Below are positions 34,471 through 43,807 of a DNA stretch of 64,000 nucleotides, piece after piece (the stretch's first letter is position 1; every line of letters begins with the position of its first letter). The position numbers and the translations under genes are program-made. The stretch is taken from the NCBI RefSeq assembly GCF_019977235.1, contig NZ_AP024646.1, positions 2,356,001 to 2,420,000 on the forward strand. Direction: 5' to 3'. The stretch comes from Arthrobacter sp. StoSoilB5 (GTDB lineage: Bacteria; Actinomycetota; Actinomycetes; Actinomycetales; Micrococcaceae). The notes below the pieces were generated by a model. The model was not told the origin of the DNA. It saw only the letters and a list, made by a program, of their open reading frames with translations, and did no database searches.

Positions 34471-35948
34471 CTGGCGTAAGGGTCAGCTACACCTATGTAT
34501 TGGGTGTAGAGGTATTCCTCGATGCCTTCGTGGCCGCCTTCGCGGCCGAGTCCGGATTGTTTGATGCCGCCGAAGGGTGCGGCCGCGTTGGAGATGACGC
34601 CGGTGTTGAGGCCGAGCATGCCGGTTTCGAGGCGTTCGCCCATCCGGATGCCGCGGTTCAGGTCGCGGGTGAAGACGTACGCCACCAGCCCGTATTCGGT
34701 GTTGTTGGCCAGGCGAACGGCTTCGTCTTCGGTGGTGAAGGTGATGATCGGTGCGACGGGGCCGAAGATTTCCTCGGAGAGGATCCGGGTGCCTTCGGTG
34801 ACGCCGGTGAGGATGGTGGGCGGGTAGAAGTAGCCCGGGCCTTCGGCCGGGGCGCCGCCCAGGACAGCTTTGGCGCCGGAGGCGACGGCGTCGGTGACGA
34901 GTTCGTGGACCTTGTCCCGGCTCTTGGCATCGATCAGGGGACCGACCTTGGATTCCGGTTCGGTGCCGCGGGCGGTGGTCATGTCCGCCATTTTCGCGGC
35001 GAACTTTTGGGCGAATTCGTCGGCGACGGATTCGTGGACGATGAACCGGTTCGCGGCGGTGCAGGCCTCGCCCATGTTCCGCAGCTTCGCCAGCATGGCA
35101 CCGGCAACCGCAGCATCAACGTCGGCGTCCTCGAAGACCACGAACGGGGCGTTGCCGCCGAGTTCCATGGAGGTCCGCAGCACCGTCTCGGAGGCATCGG
35201 CGAGCAGCCGGCGGCCGACCTCGGTGGAGCCGGTGAAGGAGAGCTTCCGCAGGCGCTGGTCCTTGATCAGCGGACCGGTGGTGGCGCCTGCAGTGGACGT
35301 GGGAATGACGTTCAGGACTCCGGCGGGCAGGCCGGCCTCCTGCATCACGGCGGCGAACAGCTGCGAGGTCAGCGGCGTGAGGTTGGCGGACTTGAGCACC
35401 ATGGTGCAGCCGGCTGCGACGGCCGGGGCGATCTTGCGGGTGGCCATGGCCAGCGGGAAGTTCCACGGCGTGATCAGCAGGCACGGGCCCACCGGCTTCT
35501 TGGTCACCAGGAGACGGTTCTTGCCGTCCGGTGCCGTGGAGTAGCGGCCGGAGATGCGGACGGCTTCCTCGGAGAACCAGCGCAGGAATTCGGCGCCGTA
35601 GGTGACTTCGCCGCGGGCTTCGGCCAGCGGCTTGCCCATTTCCATGGTCATCAGCAGCGCGAAGTCCTCGGCCCGTTCGGTGACGAGTTCGAAGGCACGG
35701 CGGAGGATCTCACCGCGTTCACGGGCCGGGACCTTCGCCCAGGATTCCTGTGCCGCGGCCGCGGCGTCCAGCGCCGCCTTGCCGTCTTCGGCGCCCGCGT
35801 CGGCAATGCTGAGGAGCACCTTGCCCGTGGCCGGATCCTCGACGTCGAACGTCTTCCCGGAAGCGGCCGGACGCCACTCGCCGTCGATCAGCAGCCCATT
35901 GGGAACGCGGGCGAGCAAAAGGAGTTCTGCGTCGGTTGAGGAGCTCAT
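34467..35948 (-). CDS. gabD: NAD(P)-dependent succinate-semialdehyde-type dehydrogenase
   Basis: ATG 35948 after GAAGGAAT; 493 residues. Aldehyde dehydrogenase with catalytic Glu in MELGGNAPF and catalytic Cys in GEACTAANRF, LLITPWNFPLAMATRKIAPA near 155, and LNTGVISNAAAPFGGIKQSG at the end. Oxidises succinate semialdehyde or a related aminoaldehyde. Next to an amine oxidase and a polyamine-type transporter, it probably handles the aldehyde made from the amine. Confidence 0.88.
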   Translation of the reverse strand: MSSSTDAELLLLARVPNGLLIDGEWRPAASGKTFDVEDPATGKVLLSIADAGAEDGKAALDAAAAAQESWAKVPARERGEILRRAFELVTERAEDFALLMTMEMGKPLAEARGEVTYGAEFLRWFSEEAVRISGRYSTAPDGKNRLLVTKKPVGPCLLITPWNFPLAMATRKIAPAVAAGCTMVLKSANLTPLTSQLFAAVMQEAGLPAGVLNVIPTSTAGATTGPLIKDQRLRKLSFTGSTEVGRRLLADASETVLRTSMELGGNAPFVVFEDADVDAAVAGAMLAKLRNMGEACTAANRFIVHESVADEFAQKFAAKMADMTTARGTEPESKVGPLIDAKSRDKVHELVTDAVASGAKAVLGGAPAEGPGYFYPPTILTGVTEGTRILSEEIFGPVAPIITFTTEDEAVRLANNTEYGLVAYVFTRDLNRGIRMGERLETGMLGLNTGVISNAAAPFGGIKQSGLGREGGHEGIEEYLYTQYIGVADPYAS

Positions 35949-36159
35949 CAACTAATTCCTTCGGTAGGGATGTCTCCGCGGCTTCGTTTCGAAAGCTGGC
36001 CTTGACGTTGATTGCGGATTGGTCCGTTGGAGGTGATTGACCCGCGACGGAGTAAGGGTCTTGGGGTCTGCAGACCTAAAGTCTTAGCCCCTCGTTTCCG
36101 GGGGTTTGGCTAGCGGGCTAACCGTATTCGGAGGGGTGTCCCCGCACCCAGTGGAGGCG

Positions 36160-37383
36160 CTAGGTTGCTAACCTGCTCAGCGCGGTCACCGCCCGGATTC
36201 CGGACACCACTGCACCGTTGAGTGTCTGCGCCATCCCTGTGTGTTCTCCTGCGATCGCGACGCGGCCGGCCGCTGTGTCAAAGGCGGCCGTGTCATCTGG
36301 GGTCCAGCCCAGCGAGGGAGCGGAATAGGAGCCGCGGGTCCATGCCTCACGGGTCCAGTCAGTGAGGAGCGGGTCGCCGTCAATAACCATTTCTGGTCGC
36401 ATTGCCGTCACCGCTTTAATCCATCCGTCCGGTCCGTTTCCGGTGTCGAGTGCACTGAGGGCCGTGGGGCCGCCGGCAAACCCGGCAAGGGCAGGAATAC
36501 GGGTTTCACCGTCCCGGGACATAGACCTCCAGGTCCACCATGTTTGCTGGGGATTCTGGAGGGCGGTGTCGCCATCAGTGTTGCTCACGGGTATGGCGAT
36601 CTTCGCGGCGACCCCCATGAACCGGTGGTCAAGCGCCAGTACTTGCGCGGGTGTTAGTTCGAAGCCAAATTCCATCTCCCGAAGTATCGGCAGGGGCACC
36701 GAGACTACGGCGAAATCGCCGTCAACGGTGCTACCGTCGGCGAGACGGACTTGTACACCACGCAGGGATTGGTCGATGGCGGCGACCGGGGATTCAAGCC
36801 GCACCGGACCCGCGAGCCTGCTGGCCAACTCAGTGGGCAGGGACTGGTTGCCATTAATGAAGCGTCCGCCGTCCTCGATGTAACTATGGACCCCGTCCAG
36901 ACGGTGAAAGACCGCTTGGGCGCTAACTAGCTCTGGAGGGGCGGAAATGGAGGTCGCGTGTCGGAGGTAGAGCGGGTGCGTGCGGTAAGTCTTACCTAGT
37001 GCTTCAGCGTATAGAAAATCTATCGACACGTCGTGGAGGTGGTCGGAAGTCATTTCGTGAAGCCGCTGCTTTAGGAGATTCGTCAGTTCACCTAGCTCGG
37101 CAAACGCCATATGTGAGTTGCCGACCGTTCGACGGGCAAAGCGAACGTTGTGGGTGAGCACTGGTATGCCCACTTCGCAGGCGAGTTTTCGTATTTCGAA
37201 ATCGTCGGGGTAGATGTACTCCCCGCCGCGTTCCATGACCTGGCCGTTGTCAAGTTGCTGCGACCAAGCACGTCCTCCAACGCGGTCACGGCTTTCCAAA
37301 ACCACCACTTCATGCCCGAGTTTTTCAAGTTCCCAGGCCGCCGTGAGACCCGACAACCCTGCTCCTATAATTATGGTTTTCAT
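36160..37383 (-). CDS. Flavin-dependent amine oxidase
   Basis: ATG 37383 after GAAGGAAC; 407 residues. FAD-binding GAGLSGLTAAWELEKLGHEVVVLE at the N-terminus, RVGGRAWS, and the C-terminal IAGEHTG flavin motif. Oxidises a primary or secondary amine to an aldehyde, with H2O2. Slightly shorter than typical putrescine oxidases (about 450-480). Directly downstream of the Pot-type transporter genes, so a transported amine is the likely substrate. Confidence 0.85.
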   Translation of the reverse strand: MKTIIIGAGLSGLTAAWELEKLGHEVVVLESRDRVGGRAWSQQLDNGQVMERGGEYIYPDDFEIRKLACEVGIPVLTHNVRFARRTVGNSHMAFAELGELTNLLKQRLHEMTSDHLHDVSIDFLYAEALGKTYRTHPLYLRHATSISAPPELVSAQAVFHRLDGVHSYIEDGGRFINGNQSLPTELASRLAGPVRLESPVAAIDQSLRGVQVRLADGSTVDGDFAVVSVPLPILREMEFGFELTPAQVLALDHRFMGVAAKIAIPVSNTDGDTALQNPQQTWWTWRSMSRDGETRIPALAGFAGGPTALSALDTGNGPDGWIKAVTAMRPEMVIDGDPLLTDWTREAWTRGSYSAPSLGWTPDDTAAFDTAAGRVAIAGEHTGMAQTLNGAVVSGIRAVTALSRLAT

Positions 37384-37406
37384 CAATTTGTTCCTTCTCT
37401 GGGAAG

Positions 37407-38582
37407 TCAGGCGGGATTAGTGTTCTGGTCATGGACCGGCAGGAGCACCCCGGCGGTGATTCTCCAAGCCATGATCGCTCCTTGTCCTGGAGCGAATCGG
37501 TGCGTATCGTGTGCCGTGCGAACTACTCCGGTTATGCCACCGGGAAGGGAAACTTCGTAGCGCCATCCTGACCCCAGGTATGTGGCGGTGCTGACTGTCG
37601 CCGGGATGGCGTTGTGCCCGGATGGCGACTCGCGGCTGTCTGACGCCTGCAGCAGTTGGAGATTCTCAGGACGGATCAGGATCGTGGCTCGTTTAGAGCT
37701 TGTTTCTCCACGGGCTATCAACTTATGTCCAGCAAATTCGATCACGCTGTTGCCGTGGTGATCGGCTTGGACCGTTCCCTCGAGGATTGTTGACTCACCC
37801 AGGAATTGGCCGACAAAGAGCGTCGCAGGGCTTTCGTATAGCTCGACTGCTGTGCCTACCTGTTCGATTTTTCCATTGTTGAAGACGGCGATTCGATCAC
37901 TCATTGAGAGTGCTTCCTCTTGGTCGTGCGTTACGAAGACAAATGTAGTACCTACTTCGCGGTGGATTCTCTTTATTTCACTTTGGAGCCACTCACGGAG
38001 CTTCTTATCAAGCGCACCCAACGGTTCATCCATAAGAAGAACATTGGGCCCAAAGACTAGAGCCCGCGCCAGCGCTATGCGCTGCTGCTGTCCGCCTGAC
38101 AGTTCCGAGGGGAAGCGATCGGAAAAATCTTCCATGCGGACCATCTCCAGTGCTTTACGCACCATGCTTTGGCGTCTCGGCTTGTCGATGCGGCGCCGCT
38201 TGAGAGGGTATTCGATATTCTCTCTTACGGTCATGTGCGGGAACAGTGCGTAATTTTGGAATACCACCCCAAGTTCCCGCTTGTGCGCAGGAACGTTAGT
38301 TATTGGCCTTCCATGAATTAAAAGCTCGCCTTCCGTGATCTCCGTAAAGCCGGCAATCATGTTGAGTGTGGTCGTCTTTCCTGAGCCGCTGGGGCCAAGA
38401 AGTGTCATAAATTCGCCCGGTTCGATGGTCAAATTTATGTTATCGACGACTGTCGTCCCGCCATAGCGTTTACTAACACCACGAAGTCGAATACCAGAGC
38501 CTTTCGGCGCATCCGTACCAAGGGGCGCCCGATCGTGTTCAATGCCTATTTTACTAGCGGTGCCTTGCGATGCATGGATCAT
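37407..38582 (-). CDS. potA: Polyamine-type ABC transporter ATP-binding protein (PotA-like)
   Basis: 391 residues. Walker A GPSGSGKTT, Q-loop VFQNYALFPHMTVRENI, signature LSGGQQQRIALARAL, Walker B VLLMDEPLGALD, then the switch His in VTHDQEEAL. The C-terminal ~120 residues form a TOBE domain, as in PotA. The start overlaps the PotC-like gene by four bases (ATGA). Powers uptake by the two permeases and binding protein encoded upstream. Confidence 0.92.
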   Translation of the reverse strand: MIHASQGTASKIGIEHDRAPLGTDAPKGSGIRLRGVSKRYGGTTVVDNINLTIEPGEFMTLLGPSGSGKTTTLNMIAGFTEITEGELLIHGRPITNVPAHKRELGVVFQNYALFPHMTVRENIEYPLKRRRIDKPRRQSMVRKALEMVRMEDFSDRFPSELSGGQQQRIALARALVFGPNVLLMDEPLGALDKKLREWLQSEIKRIHREVGTTFVFVTHDQEEALSMSDRIAVFNNGKIEQVGTAVELYESPATLFVGQFLGESTILEGTVQADHHGNSVIEFAGHKLIARGETSSKRATILIRPENLQLLQASDSRESPSGHNAIPATVSTATYLGSGWRYEVSLPGGITGVVRTAHDTHRFAPGQGAIMAWRITAGVLLPVHDQNTNPA

Positions 38583-39361
38583 GAGCGGGCTTTCTTTCTC
38601 CTCGAAAAAAACTGTGTGGCAAGGATCAGGATGATGGAAATTGTCATCATGATGACAGCTACGGCAGCTACGGTGGGATCCGTGTCCTGCGTGACGCTTC
38701 TGTAAATCTTGACCGGCAGCGTTTGCAGGGCAGGGGTCTGGATAAAGAGCGACAGGATTACCTCATCAAATGACGTAACGAATGCGAAGAGGGCGCCGGC
38801 GGATACTCCCGGGGCAATAAGTGGAAGCGTCACCCTAAAAAAGGTCGTGATTGGAGGAGCGCCAAGGCTCGCAGATGCATGCTGAAGTTTTGGATCCATA
38901 CCCTGCAGGCTTGCTGCGACGTTCATGATCACTAGCGGAAGGGCTAGGACGGTATGCGCGGCAACAAACCCAAAAAGCGTGCCCAGCATGCCAAACCGCA
39001 GGAAAATGGAGTACATGCCGATGGCAAGCACGATGCCCGGTACGATCAGTGGCGCCAGGAATAGGTTCTCAATAATCGACTTGCCCCGGAAATTCACTTT
39101 TGAGAGTCCCAAGGCAGCAGCAACACCAGAGATTGTGGCCACAAAAGTGGTCAGAAGGGCAACCTGGACAGTAACGCCCAGAGAGCGCAGCCACGCAGGA
39201 TCAGTAAAGAAGTTTTCGTACCAGCGCAGGGAAAAATCCTTCGGCGGAAAGTCAAATGAGGGCGCTGAGTTGAATGAAATTGGAATAATGACAAGTGTAG
39301 GAAGCGTGAGCCAGAGGACGATAAAAACGGCCAAGACGCCAAGGATTGCTTTTAATTTCAT
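38579..39361 (-). CDS. potC: Polyamine-type ABC permease (PotC-like)
   Basis: ATG 39361 (overlapping the preceding stop, ATGA) gives 260 residues, the normal PotC size; a longer frame upstream runs into the neighbour. Membrane segments from LGVLAVFIVLWLTLPTLVII; permease loop QHASASLGAPPITTFFRVTLPL. Confidence 0.9.
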   Translation of the reverse strand: MKLKAILGVLAVFIVLWLTLPTLVIIPISFNSAPSFDFPPKDFSLRWYENFFTDPAWLRSLGVTVQVALLTTFVATISGVAAALGLSKVNFRGKSIIENLFLAPLIVPGIVLAIGMYSIFLRFGMLGTLFGFVAAHTVLALPLVIMNVAASLQGMDPKLQHASASLGAPPITTFFRVTLPLIAPGVSAGALFAFVTSFDEVILSLFIQTPALQTLPVKIYRSVTQDTDPTVAAVAVIMMTISIILILATQFFSRRKKARS

Positions 39362-40263
39362 CGCTGCACTCCTGGCACTATGCTGGCGCCCTTGGCAAGC
39401 CTGGTCGCCACAGTCAGTGTTGCCACCGTCACCACCAAAAGTGCGATCCCCATTGCCGCGCCGTGGCCCCACTGAAGGAAGCCGCCGATTTGCTGCTGAA
39501 TGAGCGTTGCCATCATAGATTCCCTCGGAGACCCCAAGAGCGATGGAATGATGTAGAATCCCAGCCCAAGAATGAATACAGTGGTTGAGCCTGCGACGAT
39601 TCCTGGTTTTGATAGCGGCAGATATACGGTGCGGAATACTGTCATGGGTGTTGCCCCAAGGCTCCTGGCTGCCGGCAGCAGTCGGGTGTCGATCTTGGCC
39701 ATTGCAGAGTAAAGCGGCAATACCATGAATGGCATAAGGACCTGCGTCATGCCAAGAGCGACGCCCAGGGTTGTCCGAATCAATGGTAGCCTTCCCACTC
39801 CGATATACTCCAGGAGGTCATTTATCGGTCCGGAATCCTGCAGAAGTACCATCCAGGCGAGGGTGCGGACGAGGATGCTAGTCCAGAGCGGCATCATGAC
39901 GAAAATTGTCAGCAGCCGACGCGTCCGCTCCGAGCAGATGGTCATGAGGTAGGCGTAGGGATATGAAAGCAGAAGGCAGATCACGGTCACAAGGAACGCT
40001 GTCCCGAACGTTCGCCCGGCTACTGCGATATTTGTTTCGCTGAGCGCCAGCCACTGGAAGTTTTGAATACCCCACACTGGATCACTGAGGCTTCGAATGA
40101 TGACGTCCCCCAGTGGGAGGCCAAAGAAACCGATGATGAGAACTATCCCGGGAACTAGCAGTAGAACCGTCCAATTGCGGAGCTTTCCAAAACGACTTCG
40201 AACAGTTCTCCGTTGAGCGTTCGATTCTTGCTGGGGGGTGTCCAGGTTTGTGTCGATTGACAT
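39358..40263 (-). CDS. potB: Polyamine-type ABC permease (PotB-like)
   Basis: ATG 40263 follows GAAGGAG; 301 residues. Hydrophobic from WTVLLLVPGIVLIIGFFGLPLG; permease loop LLPAARSLGATPMTVFRTVYLPL. Coupled to potC by ATGA. Confidence 0.9.
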   Translation of the reverse strand: MSIDTNLDTPQQESNAQRRTVRSRFGKLRNWTVLLLVPGIVLIIGFFGLPLGDVIIRSLSDPVWGIQNFQWLALSETNIAVAGRTFGTAFLVTVICLLLSYPYAYLMTICSERTRRLLTIFVMMPLWTSILVRTLAWMVLLQDSGPINDLLEYIGVGRLPLIRTTLGVALGMTQVLMPFMVLPLYSAMAKIDTRLLPAARSLGATPMTVFRTVYLPLSKPGIVAGSTTVFILGLGFYIIPSLLGSPRESMMATLIQQQIGGFLQWGHGAAMGIALLVVTVATLTVATRLAKGASIVPGVQR

Positions 40264-40328
40264 CCTGACTCCTTCTACCTGGTGATGCAAAAGTTATTTG
40301 GCCGCGTAACAGCACCGGAGATGGGTGA

Positions 40329-41441
40329 TTAATTTCCTGTGACCCAATCCCCCCATGCCTTCGTCATTGCATCAAAATTTTCCCGCCAGAACTTCGCATT
40401 CCTGGGTGTACCAGAATCAAGTTTCGAAGTCACCAACCATTTAGCGGTCTGTTCGGAAACATTGGGTTTGGCATCGATGTTGACGGGCGCATATGAGGTT
40501 GCTTCGGTAGACTTTGCTTGCTGTTCTGAACCAAGAAAGTAATTGAGGGCAGCGAATGCCGCCTGAGGGTCCTTCACCCCGGTGGGAACGAGGAGCGAGT
40601 CTGTCATGATCTTCCATTGATTCCACATCGGAGCCACCGGAGCGCCGGCCTTCGCGGCGCCGAATCCGCGTCCGCTCCAGACGATGCTCATGGCCACTTC
40701 TCCGCTTTCGAGCTGCTGCTGCGCCTGGGCTCCGGAAGTCCAGCCCACGAGGTTGTTCCCGAGTGACTTGTATTTGTTTACAGCCTGGTTGATGTGCGCG
40801 GGAGCTAGCTTGGAGGGATCGACGCCGTCTGCCTGAAGGGCTATCTCCAAAATTTCGGGCTCAACATGGGTCGTCATATTCACTCCTCGCTTCCCGGGGT
40901 ATTTCTTGGTGTCGAAGAAGTCGGCGAAACTGGTGGGAGGATTGGCGCCGAAAAGAGCTGTGTTGTACACCAGAATGTCACCGTATAAAATGCTCGGCAC
41001 CGAACAGTCGTCAGCTACCAGCCCCTTGGGTATTTTGGAAAAATCAATCTGGGTCTTGTCCAACTTCTGGTAAGTCGTTCCACACTCCATGGTGCCCTGG
41101 ATGCTTGCGGCGTTCACGATGTCCCAACTTACCTGGCCGGACTCCACCATGGCCTTAGTCTTAGCCGGGTCGAAAGCATCCTGTTGCATGGTCGCCCCGG
41201 ATTCTTCTGCGAACGGATTCCAGACTGACTTCATTTGACCATCCTGAAAGATCCCCCCAGACGAGGCGAAAGTCAGTGTCGTTCCCTTCAGGCTTCCAGG
41301 CTTGATCTTGCCCGCCACAGGTGTACCTAGGTCCCTCGAGGCCGCTGGGGTCGGCGCGCTTCCAGAACAGGCGCTAAGAGCCATCGTCGTAGCCAGACCG
41401 AACGCGGCGAGAGGGGTGAGACGGGACATATGTTTTGCCAT
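40329..41441 (-). CDS. potD: Polyamine-type ABC solute-binding lipoprotein (PotD-like)
   Basis: 370 residues; lipobox LSAC (about 22-25). Mature part with TLTFASSGGIFQDGQ and VWNPFAEESG, as in spermidine/putrescine-type binding proteins. First gene of the minus-strand transporter/oxidase/dehydrogenase series, so its promoter is in 41442-41728. The ligand could also be another amine such as 4-aminobutyrate or a modified amino acid. Confidence 0.88.
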   Translation of the reverse strand: MAKHMSRLTPLAAFGLATTMALSACSGSAPTPAASRDLGTPVAGKIKPGSLKGTTLTFASSGGIFQDGQMKSVWNPFAEESGATMQQDAFDPAKTKAMVESGQVSWDIVNAASIQGTMECGTTYQKLDKTQIDFSKIPKGLVADDCSVPSILYGDILVYNTALFGANPPTSFADFFDTKKYPGKRGVNMTTHVEPEILEIALQADGVDPSKLAPAHINQAVNKYKSLGNNLVGWTSGAQAQQQLESGEVAMSIVWSGRGFGAAKAGAPVAPMWNQWKIMTDSLLVPTGVKDPQAAFAALNYFLGSEQQAKSTEATSYAPVNIDAKPNVSEQTAKWLVTSKLDSGTPRNAKFWRENFDAMTKAWGDWVTGN

Positions 41442-41580
41442 TGGGTTTCCTTCTTGTCTGTTACAGCCAAAGCACGGACCGTTTGCTATTTCATAGGCGC
41501 AGAAGCATCAGGAAGATTTTCTGGGCCCCACGTGGAGTGGGCCTCGTTATCAGGACCTAGAGTGACCCGCCTCACTACCG

Positions 41581-41597
41581 CTGTACTATTTGTACAG
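41581..41597. promoter_or_regulatory. Palindrome in the divergent amine-cluster promoter region
   Basis: CTGTAC-TATTT-GTACAG, perfect 6-bp arms, lies between the divergent potD and cupin genes. Candidate site for the PuuR-like regulator encoded nearby. Confidence 0.4.
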
Positions 41598-41664
41598 TGG
41601 AGGTTGATGACTTGTCAAGAGCCACTAAGCATGCATACAGTAGGTAGTAACGTAGATTCCCGCT

Positions 41665-41716
41665 TCCCAGGGAAGCTTGGAACATAGCTGTCCCAGGGAA
41701 GCTTGGAACATAACTG
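41665..41716. repeat. Two tandem 26-bp repeats in front of the cupin gene
   Basis: Copies 41665-41690 and 41691-41716 differ at one base. Each holds TCCCAGGGAAGCTTGG. They end 12 bp before the cupin start, so they may be paired regulator sites. Confidence 0.7.
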
Positions 41717-41728
41717 AAGGTCGGGGCC

Positions 41729-42082
41729 GTGGAAACAGTTCTTATTTGTAAGGGTGCCGGTGATCTCTCACTTGGAGTCAAGCTGGCCAAGCCGACGACG
41801 ACAGCGGGCAGCCCCTGTGATGTCACCCGGGAAGTATGGGAAAAAGCTGATTCTCGGGTACGCGCGGGGATCTGGGAGTGCACGCCCGGGGTCTTTAGGA
41901 CCTCCCGAGAGGGCGCAGACGAAATCGTGTATATTCTTTCAGGATCCGGCGTCTTGGTTTCAGATGAGGGCCACACCTCGTCTCATTCAGCTGGCGATAT
42001 GGTCGTCATACCGGATGGTTTTTCGGGCGAGTGGCACATTGAGGAAACCCTGCGAAAAGTGTATATAAGTGTTTCTGTTTGA
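41729..42082 (+). CDS. Small cupin-domain protein
   Basis: GTG start, 117 residues. Single cupin fold of the DUF861/cupin_3 type: WECTPGVFRTSREGADEIVYILSGSGVLV, then a GDMVVIPDGFSGEWHIEE segment. In amine and ureide gene sets such cupins accompany oxidation enzymes, but their reaction is mostly unknown. Divergent from potD. Confidence 0.8.
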   Translation: METVLICKGAGDLSLGVKLAKPTTTAGSPCDVTREVWEKADSRVRAGIWECTPGVFRTSREGADEIVYILSGSGVLVSDEGHTSSHSAGDMVVIPDGFSGEWHIEETLRKVYISVSV

Positions 42083-42153
42083 GCCCCAGGCTTTCGTTTT
42101 GAATCGGGGCGTCCATCACGCGATGAATCCAAGCTATTTGACAGGAGATTTCT

Positions 42154-42744
42154 GTGACGGACGTTAGCAGCCAGTCGCACGCCGGCACCGGCACAAGGAT
42201 CCGGGAGATACGCCGCCTCCGCGGTTTGAGCCTTCGCGAACTTGCGCGCCTATCAGGAACTACGGCCAGCTTTATCAGTCAGTTTGAGCGCGGTGAAAGT
42301 GGAGCAAGTCTGGCGACACTGGTGAAATTGACTAGGGCCCTTGGCATGAGTTTGCCCCAATTTTTCGAAGGAGATAGCCCCGAGGGACACGTAACACGCT
42401 CCCATGAGCATCCAGAACTTCATCTGGAACCGGGGCATTCAAAATTACTTCTTACGACGCCAATGCACCGAACCATGGAAGCCTACCGTTCCACCCTTGA
42501 CCCAGGTCACAGCACCGGTGACGCCCCCTATACGCACGGGGACTCGGATGAAATCGTGTTCATTCTGAGTGGCGAGTTGCTAATGGATCTTGGCGAAGAT
42601 ACGTACGTACTGGGAACGGGGGACACAGTGGAATTCCGTTCATCGGTTCCCCACCGGCTCCGCAATGAATCCGAGGCGGTAGGGTCCGCCCTTATTTTCG
42701 TCTCACCACCATCAATGGACGCTGACCCCCAGGCGAAAAAATAG
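42154..42744 (+). CDS. PuuR-like regulator: XRE HTH plus cupin sensor
   Basis: GTG start after AGGAGA; 196 residues. Residues about 12-70 are a Cro/C1-type helix-turn-helix (IREIRRLRGLSLRELARLSG, FISQFERGESGASLATLVKLTRAL). Residues about 115-190 are a cupin (HGDSDEIVFILSGELLMDLGEDTYVLGTGDTVEF...VPHRLRN). This is the design of PuuR, the putrescine-responsive repressor, and fits control of the neighbouring amine transport and oxidation genes. Confidence 0.88.
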   Translation: MTDVSSQSHAGTGTRIREIRRLRGLSLRELARLSGTTASFISQFERGESGASLATLVKLTRALGMSLPQFFEGDSPEGHVTRSHEHPELHLEPGHSKLLLTTPMHRTMEAYRSTLDPGHSTGDAPYTHGDSDEIVFILSGELLMDLGEDTYVLGTGDTVEFRSSVPHRLRNESEAVGSALIFVSPPSMDADPQAKK

Positions 42745-42763
42745 CTCGGCCGCAGGAAAGATA

Positions 42764-42901
42764 ATGCTCACCGGGATGGGCCGGGCGGTACTACTTGATC
42801 GTTGGATCACCCACATGCAGGAAGCTGACGGGGTCTGGTTTGCCACGTGCAACGAAGTCAGTACCTGGTGGCGCCAAAACAACATGGCAGTCAAGCAATG
42901 A
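42764..42901 (+). pseudogene. C-terminal fragment of a polysaccharide deacetylase-type gene
   Basis: 45 codons from ATG 42764. The sequence (GRAVLLDRWITHMQ, DGVWFATCNEVSTWW) matches the C-terminus of the deacetylase that follows (GRIGLLREFMDYVT, DVWIATGSEVASWW). It is the tail of a lost paralogue; its stop overlaps the next ATG (ATGA). Confidence 0.7.
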
Positions 42902-43807
42902 CCACAGAATCCGGACCCCGCTGGCCCACCGGTAAAACCTGCGCCTTTGTACTGACGGTGGCCTTCGAAGCTGAACTGGCTATTCTTGCAGAAGCACCCG
43001 ACGCTGTAGACCGGGCGAAAAGCCTTTCCGTTGGTCAGTACGGCGGTACCAGGGGAGTGGATGGGCTGCTCGAAGAACTAGGCCGCACCCAGACTCGTGC
43101 CAGCTGGTTTATCCCGGCTTCGAACCTTCTGCGCTATCCTCGTCAGGTTGAGGCAGTGGCCCCTGCGGGACACGAGATAGCGAATATGGGCTGGGCGCTG
43201 GAAAACCTGTCGGCCATGACCTTGGACGAGCAAGTTGAATCGGTGGCGAAGTCCCAGGATTCGTTCGAGTCCGTTTTAGGGGTGAAGCCCACGGGGTTCC
43301 GCGCTGGCCGCTGTTCATATGCCCGGGGACTGCCGTCTGCCCTGGTTGAAGCAGGGTTTAGCTGGTCCTCGTCGTGGCATGGTGATGACATCCCCCACTT
43401 TCACGCAGCGGAAGCAAGTGCCCTTGTGGAATTGAGCAGACATCACGAACTCGACGATTATCCCTATTTTGTCTTCAATCTGGACCCCCCTTCCTAAGGG
43501 AAGTCCACGCATCGCTTCTACTCGCGAGGTTTTGCGTAACTGGACTCTGGAGTTTGATGCATACCGGACAGAAGGTCTTTGCTTCGTCCTGACCGTCCAC
43601 CCGGAAATAATTGCCACTCCCGGCCGCATCGGGCTGCTGCGGGAGTTCATGGACTACGTGACCGCGTACGACGATGTTTGGATCGCCACTGGCAGCGAGG
43701 TGGCAAGTTGGTGGAGCTCGCTAGACCTTGAAAACAGCCCCGCTCACCCCGCAGAGATCTTCCACGCGTTGACCCTTTCTGAACATCAGAATTACAACAC
43801 CAGATAG
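42898..43807 (+). pseudogene. Polysaccharide deacetylase family gene, frameshifted
   Basis: The first frame runs from ATG 42898 to TAA 43497; the reading then continues in the +1 frame to 43807 (PKGSPRIASTREVLRNWTLEFDAY). The shift lies at a run of six C near 43488. The family usually removes N-acyl groups or hydrolyses ureides (PuuE-like). Here the usual TFDFDAE metal-binding motif reads TVAFEAE, so catalytic Asp residues are lost. Decayed gene, or a homopolymer sequence error plus divergence. Confidence 0.75.

Noticed and set aside
34428..35939. 503-codon plus-strand frame
   Set aside because: Antisense to the aldehyde dehydrogenase; no domain recognisable.
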